Positions 5,591 to 12,180 of a stretch of DNA of 13,443 nucleotides are shown in pieces (the stretch's first letter is position 1; each line of letters starts with the position of its first letter). Source of the stretch: Sedimentisphaerales bacterium (GTDB lineage: Bacteria > Planctomycetota > Phycisphaerae > Sedimentisphaerales > SG8-4). A program made the position numbers and the translations under genes. The DNA lies in the NCBI GenBank assembly GCA_016928975.1, contig JAFGJR010000309.1, positions 1-13,443 on the forward strand, written 5' to 3'. Under the pieces are notes generated by a model. It saw only the letters and a list, made by a program, of their open reading frames with translations, made no database searches and was not told the origin of the DNA.

Positions 5591-7078
5591 GTGACAAGTG
5601 AGGAAAGAAAGCAACGGCTGAAGGATCTGCTGGCCAAGAAGGAGGCGGGCGGGCTGAAGGTCAAGGATCGCATGGCGATCCCGCCGCAAGACATGCCTGA
5701 ACAGGATGCGCAGGCCCGGCGCCGCAACGTCCATGAGGTCGCCCAGGGCTATACAGAGGAGCAGGCCCGGCTCGAGTCACTGCGCTGCCTCCAGTGCAAG
5801 AACGCCCCATGCGTCGAGGGCTGCCCGGTTCGCATCCGCATCCGCGACTTCGTCGGCGCGATCGCGGAGGGCGACTATCGCCAGGCGTTGCAGATTATCA
5901 AAGAGAACTCCCTGCTGCCGGCGGTTTGCGGCCGCGTCTGTCCCCAGGAAGTCCAGTGCCAGGCCAAGTGCACCGTCGGCCTGAGTCTCAAGGACGTGTC
6001 GAAAGCGGTCTCCATCGGCCGGCTGGAACGATTCGTCGCCGACCGGAACGATGGAGAGTCCGCGGTCCCCGAGGTCGCGCCGCCGACGGGGATGAAAGTG
6101 GCGATCATCGGCTCCGGTCCCGGGGGGATTGTCGCGGCCGCCGACGCCAGACGCGCTGGACATGAGGTGACCGTTTTCGAGGCCTTCCACAAGCCGGGCG
6201 GCGTCATGGTCTATGGCATTCCCGAGTTCCGGCTGCCCAAGGCCATCGTGCAGAAGGAGATCGACACGCTCCGGCAGATGGACGTCAAGATCGTCACGAA
6301 CTTCATCGTGGGCCGGACCCGGACCATCGAGCAATTGATGAAGGAAGACGGCTTCGACGCGGTCTACATCGGCGTCGGGGCGGGCCTGCCCAGCTTCATG
6401 GACATCGAGGGTGAATCGCTCGTCGGCGTCTACAGCGCCAACGAATACCTGACCCGGGCCAACCTGATGAAGGCCTACGAATTCGGCGCCGGGGCCGATA
6501 CCCCTATCGCCGTATCGAAGAGAGTCGCGGTCGTCGGCGGCGGCAACGTCGCCATGGACTCCTCGCGTACCGCCGTGCGCCTCGGCGCCGAGAAAGTCTA
6601 TCTTATTTATCGCCGAACAGAGAAGGAGATGCCCGCGCGCGTGGAGGAGGTCCACCACGCCAGGCAGGAAGGTGTGGAGTTCCACCTGCTGCAAAGTCCC
6701 AAGCGGATCCTCGGCGACGCCAACGGCAATGTGGTCGCCGTCGAGTGCCTTCGTTACGAACTGGGCGAGCCCGACGCCTCCGGCCGCAGACGACCCGTCG
6801 CGATCCCCGGCTCGGAATTCCGGATCGACGTCGATACCGTCATCATCGCCATCGGCAATCTGGCCAATCCCCTGATCCGCCAGACCACGCCCGGTCTGGA
6901 GTTCAACAAGTGGGGCAACATCGTCGTCGATGAGAACTGCCGGACCTCGATGGAAGGCGTCTTCGCCGGCGGCGACATCGTCCTCGGCGCCGCCACGGTC
7001 ATCCTCGCCATGGGCCAAGGCCGAATCGCCGCCGCCGCCATCAACAAGTACCTGGCCGAGAAGAACCGAGCCAAATAG
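5591..7078 (+). CDS. gltA: NfnL/GltD-like NADPH oxidoreductase, glutamate synthase small-subunit type (gltA-type)
   Basis: A 495-residue iron-sulfur flavoprotein of the family annotated as NADPH-dependent glutamate synthase (gltA), also the Nfn large subunit or SudA. The N-terminal helical domain has two [4Fe-4S] sets: C66-x2-C69-x4-C74-x3-C78 and C113-x3-C117-x5-C123-x3-C127. The FAD motif is G174-S-G-P-G-G179, and the second nucleotide motif is GGGNVAMD from 316. The C-terminal GVFAGGDIVLGAATVILAMGQGRIAA closes the fold. The start is GTG with GGAG 8 nt upstream. Paired with the small subunit just before it, it would bifurcate electrons from NADPH to ferredoxin and NAD, or run the reverse to make NADPH. 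No glutamate synthase large subunit is nearby, which favours the Nfn reading. Confidence 0.9.
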   Translation: MTSEERKQRLKDLLAKKEAGGLKVKDRMAIPPQDMPEQDAQARRRNVHEVAQGYTEEQARLESLRCLQCKNAPCVEGCPVRIRIRDFVGAIAEGDYRQALQIIKENSLLPAVCGRVCPQEVQCQAKCTVGLSLKDVSKAVSIGRLERFVADRNDGESAVPEVAPPTGMKVAIIGSGPGGIVAAADARRAGHEVTVFEAFHKPGGVMVYGIPEFRLPKAIVQKEIDTLRQMDVKIVTNFIVGRTRTIEQLMKEDGFDAVYIGVGAGLPSFMDIEGESLVGVYSANEYLTRANLMKAYEFGAGADTPIAVSKRVAVVGGGNVAMDSSRTAVRLGAEKVYLIYRRTEKEMPARVEEVHHARQEGVEFHLLQSPKRILGDANGNVVAVECLRYELGEPDASGRRRPVAIPGSEFRIDVDTVIIAIGNLANPLIRQTTPGLEFNKWGNIVVDENCRTSMEGVFAGGDIVLGAATVILAMGQGRIAAAAINKYLAEKNRAK

Positions 7079-7158
7079 CCCAAGAGCAGACGGCGTCGGC
7101 ACTGCCGGCATTCAATTCGAGACGGCGCATCTTATTGCCGCGTACAGGCTCCTCGAAC

Positions 7159-7221
7159 GTGCTGAGAACCACTGGCGATGGCTCAGAAGCACTGAGCAAC
7201 GTCGACCGCGCGGTTCTTTTT
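7159..7221 (+). terminator. Weak candidate terminator after the trpS-gltA operon
   Basis: A bulged stem is formed by GTGCTGAG (7159-7166) and CTCAG-AAG-CAC (7182-7192). The short palindrome ACCGCGCGGT (7205-7214) is followed by C and five T residues (7217-7221). The second stem is only about 4-5 bp with a tight loop, so intrinsic termination would be weak. The 423-bp gap 7079-7501 otherwise holds no recognisable gene apart from the small leader ORF near its end. Confidence 0.3.
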
Positions 7222-7242
7222 CGACAGATCAGCGAACTCCAT

Positions 7243-7294
7243 TTGCGTCACCAAAGTAACACCTGTAAGCTATAGGGAATCCCTGGGTATGCCC
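7243..7294 (+). promoter_or_regulatory. Possible weak promoter with overlapping operator ahead of the sulfur cassette
   Basis: TTGCGT (7243-7248) and TAAGCT (7266-7271) have a 17-bp spacer and a TG just before the -10, but each matches only 3 of 6 consensus bases. Right after it lie the perfect odd palindrome AGGGAATCCCT (7274-7284) and GGGTATGCCC (7285-7294). Tandem G-tract/C-tract palindromes at a promoter could bind a repressor, for example a CsoR/CstR-type persulfide sensor. That is a guess from shape only; no regulator gene is in the window. Confidence 0.22.
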
Positions 7295-7442
7295 GGCCGA
7301 GTGGAGCATGCCAAGGGTGCAGTTTGTAGATGTTCAGCCGGGTCGCGATGATAACTTGGGGAAGATCGCGCGAGCACACCCTCGAACACATCAAGGGATC
7401 GCCGGATCGGGGCACGCGGATCCAATGTGCAGCAGGAGCGAC

Positions 7443-7505
7443 ATGAACGGACGATGTCGAGCTTCGTCGGAATGCAACCAGTCGAATAGGGAGGTCAGAC
7501 AATGA
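7443..7505 (+). CDS. Possible 20-codon leader ORF overlapping the next start
   Basis: An ATG at 7443 has AGGAG 4 nt upstream (7434-7438). The frame runs 20 codons and stops at TGA 7503-7505, giving an ATGA overlap with the start of the exported metallohydrolase gene. The encoded peptide has two cysteines (C5 and C11). The start signal and the overlap are what one expects of a translationally coupled leader, but a frame this short can arise by chance. The main gene also has its own strong ribosome binding site. No function is assigned. Confidence 0.25.
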   Translation: MNGRCRASSECNQSNREVRQ

Positions 7506-9484
7506 AGCACGCACTTCTCACAGCAATGGTGCTACTAACGGGAACCGCCGGCCTTTCAGCCGCCACTTTGAAAGATGCCGAGTCGGCCACCCACGGTTAC
7601 GATGCGGCCCGTTATCAGGTCGTCAACACGTATGAGTATCCCGGCTTCAAGCTGATCCAGTTCAACTTGGCTTCTCTGTCCCACTACTCGTATATGCTGG
7701 TCAGCGATGGGCAGGCCCTCGTGGTCGATCCAGGCCGCGACATTCAGGCGTACCTGGACACCGCCAGGCAGCAGAACCTCAAGATTATTGGCCTTTACCT
7801 CACTCACTCCCACGCGGACTTCGTAGCCGGACACACGGAGATGGTCAAGGCCACGGGGTGCCCTATCTATCAGAGTGACAAGAGCAAAGCCGAGTACAAG
7901 ATCGAGCCGGCACACGAGGGCACAACCATCCAGGTCGGCCAGGCGACAGTCAAATCGATCGAAACGCCAGGTCATGTCGTGGACGGGACCAGCGCCCTGG
8001 TCTACGCGAAGGGAAGGGACAGGCCGGAACTCATCCTGACCGGCGACTACCTGTTCGTCGGCAGCGTGGGTCGGCCCGACCTCGTAGTCGGCACAACTGC
8101 GGCGGCGCTGGCAGGCATGGCTTTTGACACGTGGCAGATCAAGGTCTCCAAGTTGCCCGACGGCGTGCTTGTCTTTCCAGCGCACGGAGCCGGCTCGCTC
8201 TGCGGCGCCCACCTGCGAGACAGCCCCCACTCCACCATTGGCGAGGAGCGTGCCTCCAATCCCTATCTGCAGCACAAGGCAAAATCGGAGTTCGTCACCG
8301 CTGTGCTGTCGGACCTGAGCGAGCCGCCGCAGTACTTCGGCCACAATGCCGCGCTGAATCGCAAAGGGCCTGACCTGGTCAACTGGGATCAGCCTCTGAC
8401 GACCCGGCTGTCGCCCAGTGCGGAACTGACCGACTCGGCCAGGTACTATGTCGTGGACATCCGCGATGCCAAGGATTACGCCGCCGGCCACATTCCCAAC
8501 TCGGTGAACATCGCCCTGCGCGGTCGGCTGGAAACCTGGGTCGGCATCATGGTGCCCTGGGGCTCCAATCTTGTGATCTGTGGCGAAACGGACGACATCA
8601 AGGAGGCTCTGCACCGCCTGCACCGGGTGGGCTATACAGGTCCCTATGTACTGTTCAGCGACTGGCAGAAGGCATCGTTGGCTGCGAACAAGAACGACCT
8701 CATGCTGCCTGAACAGCTCCATGCCGCGATGCAGGCCGGGACGGAGCCGCTGATTCTGGATGTCCGGCTTCCGAACGAGTGGATGGGTCTGCGCATCGGG
8801 ACCGTCCTGAACCTGCCGCTGAACAAACTCAGCGAACTATCCGCCAAGCTGAACCCCAACGAACCGGTGGTGGCCGTGTGCAACTCCGCCTACCGGTCTA
8901 CGATGGCGATCGGAGTTCTGGAACGCAAGGGATTCACGAAGGTGACCAGTCTGGCCGGCGGCAGCGAGGCCTGGATCGCCGCAGGCTATCCGGTGTACGG
9001 CGCCGAGAGCAAGACCGCGACGGCATCGGCGCCGAAGAGAGTGGTCCCGCTCCCCGAGCGGATCTGCGCAGCGGAACTGAACCGGCTGATGCTCGACCTG
9101 CCCGGCACCTACGATCTGGTGGACATTCGACCGCCGGAGATGTTCGCCGACTACAGTCTGCCCGGTGCGGTGAATGTGGACCTCGCCGACCTGATCGGCA
9201 ATCCGGCCTGGCTGACCGGCGCCGGCCCGCTCATCATCGTTGACCGCGACGGGTCGCTGGCGATGGTGGCAGCCGGGATTCTCTCGCAGAAGACGCAACG
9301 CCAGATCAAGGCCGTCTTCGGCGGGCTGGATGCCTACTGGTCGCAGACCCAATCCGGTGCGCCACCGACCCCAGCTCCGGCGGCACCCACAGTCACGCCG
9401 TCTCGGGCAACACCGCCAACTGCGCCTGCCCCGGCCGCCCCGGCACGACCTGCACCACCAGCAAAGAAAAGTGCGGGGTGCTGA
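7502..9484 (+). CDS. Exported MBL-fold persulfide dioxygenase-like protein with three rhodanese domains
   Basis: A 660-residue protein that begins with a Sec-type signal peptide (basic start, then LLTAMVLLTGTAGLSA, cleavage near 20-21). The metallo-beta-lactamase domain (about 45-270) has H102-S-H104-A-D106-F-V-A-G-H111, H158 in TPGH, D182 in LTGDYLF, GRPD and H228 in PAHGAGSLCG, the pattern of ETHE1/CstB-related persulfide dioxygenases fused to rhodaneses. Rhodanese-like 1 (about 300-400) has an unusual C360-GETDD loop. Rhodanese 2 (401-500) has a good loop with C460 in VAVCNSAYRS. Rhodanese 3 (520-617) has Asp581 where Cys should be. A Pro/Ala-rich tail ends in KKSAGC. The start has AGGGAGG 7 nt upstream. 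Expected job: oxidation or transfer of persulfide sulfur outside the cytoplasm. It is the first gene of the sulfur cassette. Confidence 0.85.
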   Translation: MKHALLTAMVLLTGTAGLSAATLKDAESATHGYDAARYQVVNTYEYPGFKLIQFNLASLSHYSYMLVSDGQALVVDPGRDIQAYLDTARQQNLKIIGLYLTHSHADFVAGHTEMVKATGCPIYQSDKSKAEYKIEPAHEGTTIQVGQATVKSIETPGHVVDGTSALVYAKGRDRPELILTGDYLFVGSVGRPDLVVGTTAAALAGMAFDTWQIKVSKLPDGVLVFPAHGAGSLCGAHLRDSPHSTIGEERASNPYLQHKAKSEFVTAVLSDLSEPPQYFGHNAALNRKGPDLVNWDQPLTTRLSPSAELTDSARYYVVDIRDAKDYAAGHIPNSVNIALRGRLETWVGIMVPWGSNLVICGETDDIKEALHRLHRVGYTGPYVLFSDWQKASLAANKNDLMLPEQLHAAMQAGTEPLILDVRLPNEWMGLRIGTVLNLPLNKLSELSAKLNPNEPVVAVCNSAYRSTMAIGVLERKGFTKVTSLAGGSEAWIAAGYPVYGAESKTATASAPKRVVPLPERICAAELNRLMLDLPGTYDLVDIRPPEMFADYSLPGAVNVDLADLIGNPAWLTGAGPLIIVDRDGSLAMVAAGILSQKTQRQIKAVFGGLDAYWSQTQSGAPPTPAPAAPTVTPSRATPPTAPAPAAPARPAPPAKKSAGC

Positions 9485-9487
9485 ACC

Positions 9488-10009
9488 ATGGATGACAGAC
9501 AGATCAAATCAGATCGTTACATGAATCCATATCTTGCCGGCGTCTTGCTGGGCCTTGTCCTGCTGGCTTCATTCCTGGTTCTTGGCGCCGGTCTGGGCGC
9601 GTCGGGCGGGATTGCCCGGATCGCGGCCGGTGCCGAGATGTGCGTTCTGCGAAGCCACACACTGGCCAGTGAGTACTTTGGCGGTTGGGGGACAAGACCC
9701 CTGCGATACTACCTTGTCTTCATGTTGGTGGGCATCTTCGTCGGTGCGCTGTTCTCCGCGCTACTGGCGGGGCGCGTCCGACCTTCCCTCGAACGTGCGG
9801 CGGGTTTCTCGGGGCGGACCCGCGCCGTCCTGGCACTCGTGGGCGGTGTTGTTGTGGGTTTCGCCAGTCGTCTGGCCAGCGGCTGCACATCGGGACAGGC
9901 CCTGACCGGTTCGGCCCAACTCATGACGGGCAGCTTCATCTTCCTGATCTGCGTGTTTGTCGGCGGATACGGATGTGCCTGGCTGGTAAGGAGGCAATGG
10001 AATGATTAG
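9488..10009 (+). CDS. YeeE/YedE-family transporter half (PmpA-like)
   Basis: A 173-residue membrane protein corresponding to the N-terminal half of the YeeE/YedE (TsuA-type) thiosulfate/sulfur-compound transporter. About four hydrophobic segments are visible (roughly 14-36, 74-98, 108-130, 142-166). The conserved motif SGCTSGQALTG, with Cys133, is the kind that passes thiosulfate through the pore in characterised homologues. A second cysteine pair candidate is Cys50 in AEMCVLRSH. The gene starts 3 bp after the preceding stop. The upstream G-rich stretch is a poor ribosome binding site, so coupling is likely; an internal ATG at 9521 is a possible alternative start close to the usual MNPYLAG beginning. 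It overlaps the next gene by 8 bp, and the two halves should assemble together. Confidence 0.9.
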   Translation: MDDRQIKSDRYMNPYLAGVLLGLVLLASFLVLGAGLGASGGIARIAAGAEMCVLRSHTLASEYFGGWGTRPLRYYLVFMLVGIFVGALFSALLAGRVRPSLERAAGFSGRTRAVLALVGGVVVGFASRLASGCTSGQALTGSAQLMTGSFIFLICVFVGGYGCAWLVRRQWND

Positions 10010-12008
10010 CACGTTCTATTCGCGCGACGCGCTCGGCTCGGGCCCAGCCTTTGTAGCGGCCCTTGTCATCGGCATCCTGTTCGGCCTGGTGCTCGAACGC
10101 GCCGGCTTCGGCAGCAGCCGAAAGCTTGCGGCGGTCTTCTACTTCAAGGACATGACGGTCATCAAGGTAATGTTCACCGCGGTGCTGGTGGCGGCGACGG
10201 GTCTCGTCTATGCCCGGCTCTTCGGCCTCATACGGGCTGACGGTGTGTACTTGCTCCCAACAGTGTACGGTGCTCAGATCGTCGGCGGGCTGCTGTTCGG
10301 CATCGGCTTTGTCGTAGGCGGCTGGTGCCCGGGGACGGCTGCCGCAGGAGCCGCCTCCGCCAAGCTGGATGCCTTGATCTTCCTGAGCGGGACCGTCCTC
10401 GGCAGCATCCTGTTCAACGAGACATACGGCCTTGTCAGGTCGGTATATACGGCCGGCCAGCGCGGCGTGCTGTTCGTCTACGACAGCCTGGGTATGTCTG
10501 AAGGCGCATTTCTGGTCATCTTCGTTATGGCCGGAGCGGTCTTCTTCGGCGCGTGTGAGTGGGTGGAGAAAGCGCGCGGACGCGCGAGCGGCATACGGCC
10601 CGCGTCCGTGATGGCACTGAGCTTGATCCTGCTGGCCCTGGCGACAGGAGCGACCCTGTCCCCATCCGCCGCCGCACGCCCGGCGGAGAGTGTGGTGGTC
10701 TCGGCCGAATCACAGCTACTGCAACAGGTGGATCAGGCCGCTGATCACATCGAGCCGGAGGAACTCGCGGACCGTCTGACTCGCGGCGAGCCCGACCTCT
10801 TGCTGGTGGACATCCGACCGGCACAGGAGTACGCGAGCTTCCACATTCGCGGGGCTGTCAACGTCCCCATGTCCGAACTGCATGGATACATGGAGCCGTA
10901 CCGCAACCTTGGGATGATCGTGCTGTATTCCAACGGCATGACCCACCCGGCCCAGGCGAGAGACTCACTCGCACGGAGTGGATTCGACAACGTCTACATG
11001 CTGACGGACGGACTCGATGGATTCATCCAGCGTTGCCTCAAGCCGGTCTCGCTGCGTTCTGAGCCGCTGACTGCCGCGGGAGCGGCCCGGGTGAACCTGT
11101 GGCGGCAATACTTCATGACCGCGCCGAAGAACCTGGCGCAGTCGTCACCAGTACAGGCGGAGGAGAAGCTGCCACGCCTCGTTGGAACAGACTGGCTGTC
11201 CGGACAACTGGGGCAGCCGGGGCTGGTGATCCTCGACATGCGGACGCAGCCGGAATACAACACCAGCCACATCCCCGGTTCTCTGCGTCTTGACGTCGAG
11301 CACCTGCGGGGCAACATCGGCGGTGTGGGGTCCAGGCTGTTGCCCACGGACATGCTGGCACGTCATCTGTCACTTATGGGGATCACGCCGCAGAGCACCG
11401 TCGTGATCGTGCCCGGCACCAAGATTCAAGACGCCACGTTGGTGACTGTGGCTCTGGAACGCGTGCGCCATACGCGATACGCCGTTCTCGACGGGGGCTA
11501 CGAAAAATGGGTCGCGGAGAACAGACCGACAGGTGTGGATTTGCCTTCCGTCTCGCCGACATCGTATGCCGTCACGAACCAGACCGATACCTTCACGGTG
11601 GACTACACCGCCGTTCTGAAGGCTGTGGAGGGCAAGAACGCCGTGATTCTGGACGTGCGTCCGGCCGACTACTACAGCGGCCAGAAGTCAGACGAAGCCA
11701 GGACCGGACACATTCCCGGAGCCGTGAACCGGCCGTATACGGAAGATGTAGTCAAGACGAACGGGTACACAACGCTCAAACCGGTCGCTGAGTTGCAGAA
11801 GACCTATCAGGCTCTTATCCAGCGCAAGGACAGCAAGGTCATTGTCTACTGCCGCACGGGCCACCAAGCCAGTCAGACGTTCTTCGTACTCTCACAGTTG
11901 CTGGGTTACACGAATGTCTCCTGGTACGACGGCGGCTGGAGCGAGTGGGCAGCCCGGTCGGACCTGCCGGTCGAAGCCCCGCCTGCTGCGGCTCAACCGG
12001 GAAAGTGA
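10002..12008 (+). CDS. YeeE/YedE transporter half (PmpB-like) fused to three rhodanese domains
   Basis: A 668-residue fusion. Residues 1-225 are the second YeeE/YedE half, with about six hydrophobic segments, GFGSSRKLAAVFYF and GGWC109PGTAAAG. A basic loop (EKARGRASGIRP) precedes the last segment (about 200-220), so by the positive-inside rule the rest faces out. Rhodanese 1 (about 249-347) has Ser310 at the active-site position. Rhodaneses 2 and 3 resemble a two-domain thiosulfate sulfurtransferase: 2 (about 393-510) lacks a cysteine (Pro471 region), and 3 (about 530-655) has a full loop with C617 in VYCRTGHQAS. The start ATG has AAGGAGG 7 nt upstream and overlaps the previous gene. Proposed role: hand sulfane sulfur to, or accept it from, the transporter pore on the outer face. 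Domain calls are firm; the direction of flow is inference. Confidence 0.88.
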   Translation: MISTFYSRDALGSGPAFVAALVIGILFGLVLERAGFGSSRKLAAVFYFKDMTVIKVMFTAVLVAATGLVYARLFGLIRADGVYLLPTVYGAQIVGGLLFGIGFVVGGWCPGTAAAGAASAKLDALIFLSGTVLGSILFNETYGLVRSVYTAGQRGVLFVYDSLGMSEGAFLVIFVMAGAVFFGACEWVEKARGRASGIRPASVMALSLILLALATGATLSPSAAARPAESVVVSAESQLLQQVDQAADHIEPEELADRLTRGEPDLLLVDIRPAQEYASFHIRGAVNVPMSELHGYMEPYRNLGMIVLYSNGMTHPAQARDSLARSGFDNVYMLTDGLDGFIQRCLKPVSLRSEPLTAAGAARVNLWRQYFMTAPKNLAQSSPVQAEEKLPRLVGTDWLSGQLGQPGLVILDMRTQPEYNTSHIPGSLRLDVEHLRGNIGGVGSRLLPTDMLARHLSLMGITPQSTVVIVPGTKIQDATLVTVALERVRHTRYAVLDGGYEKWVAENRPTGVDLPSVSPTSYAVTNQTDTFTVDYTAVLKAVEGKNAVILDVRPADYYSGQKSDEARTGHIPGAVNRPYTEDVVKTNGYTTLKPVAELQKTYQALIQRKDSKVIVYCRTGHQASQTFFVLSQLLGYTNVSWYDGGWSEWAARSDLPVEAPPAAAQPGK

Positions 12009-12108
12009 GCAAGGAGGGACATAAGGCCTCGTCATGAACCCCGTCTCTCCCACAGCCGCGACGCCGGGAGATCCGCCTGGTGTGTCCGCCGGCCCTTGGT
12101 GTTCGTCC

Positions 12109-12136
12109 TTGACAATGCGCCTCTGCCTCGGATACT
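12109..12136 (+). promoter_or_regulatory. sigma70-type promoter of the DUF1015 gene
   Basis: A perfect TTGACA (12109-12114) is followed after 16 bp by GATACT (12131-12136), four of six -10 matches. The start site would be near 12143, about 40-55 nt before the candidate start codons. It lies in the 172-bp gap after the sulfur cassette. That gap also has a 6-bp TCTCCC/GGGAGA stem without a T-run, so no clear terminator separates the units. Confidence 0.5.
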
Positions 12137-12180
12137 ATCCTGCCTCATAAGGGTCTGGAATACCCGACCACAGAAGGACT

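Noticed and set aside
7308..7505. A 65-codon frame in the gap before the sulfur cassette
   Set aside because: No ribosome binding site at its start, no recognisable motif and arginine-rich random-looking composition. Only the last 20 codons have start signals, and these are listed separately at low confidence.
7805..7834. The MBL motif reads HSHADF rather than HxHxDH
   Set aside because: At first it looks like loss of a metal ligand, but the HADFxxGH form is the usual one in the MBL-rhodanese subfamily, so it is not evidence of inactivity.
12034..12150. A 38-codon ORF after the sulfur cassette, downstream of AAGGAGGG
   Set aside because: The spacing from the ribosome-binding-like sequence to ATG is too long (about 15 nt), the frame runs through the DUF1015 promoter, and the product resembles nothing known.
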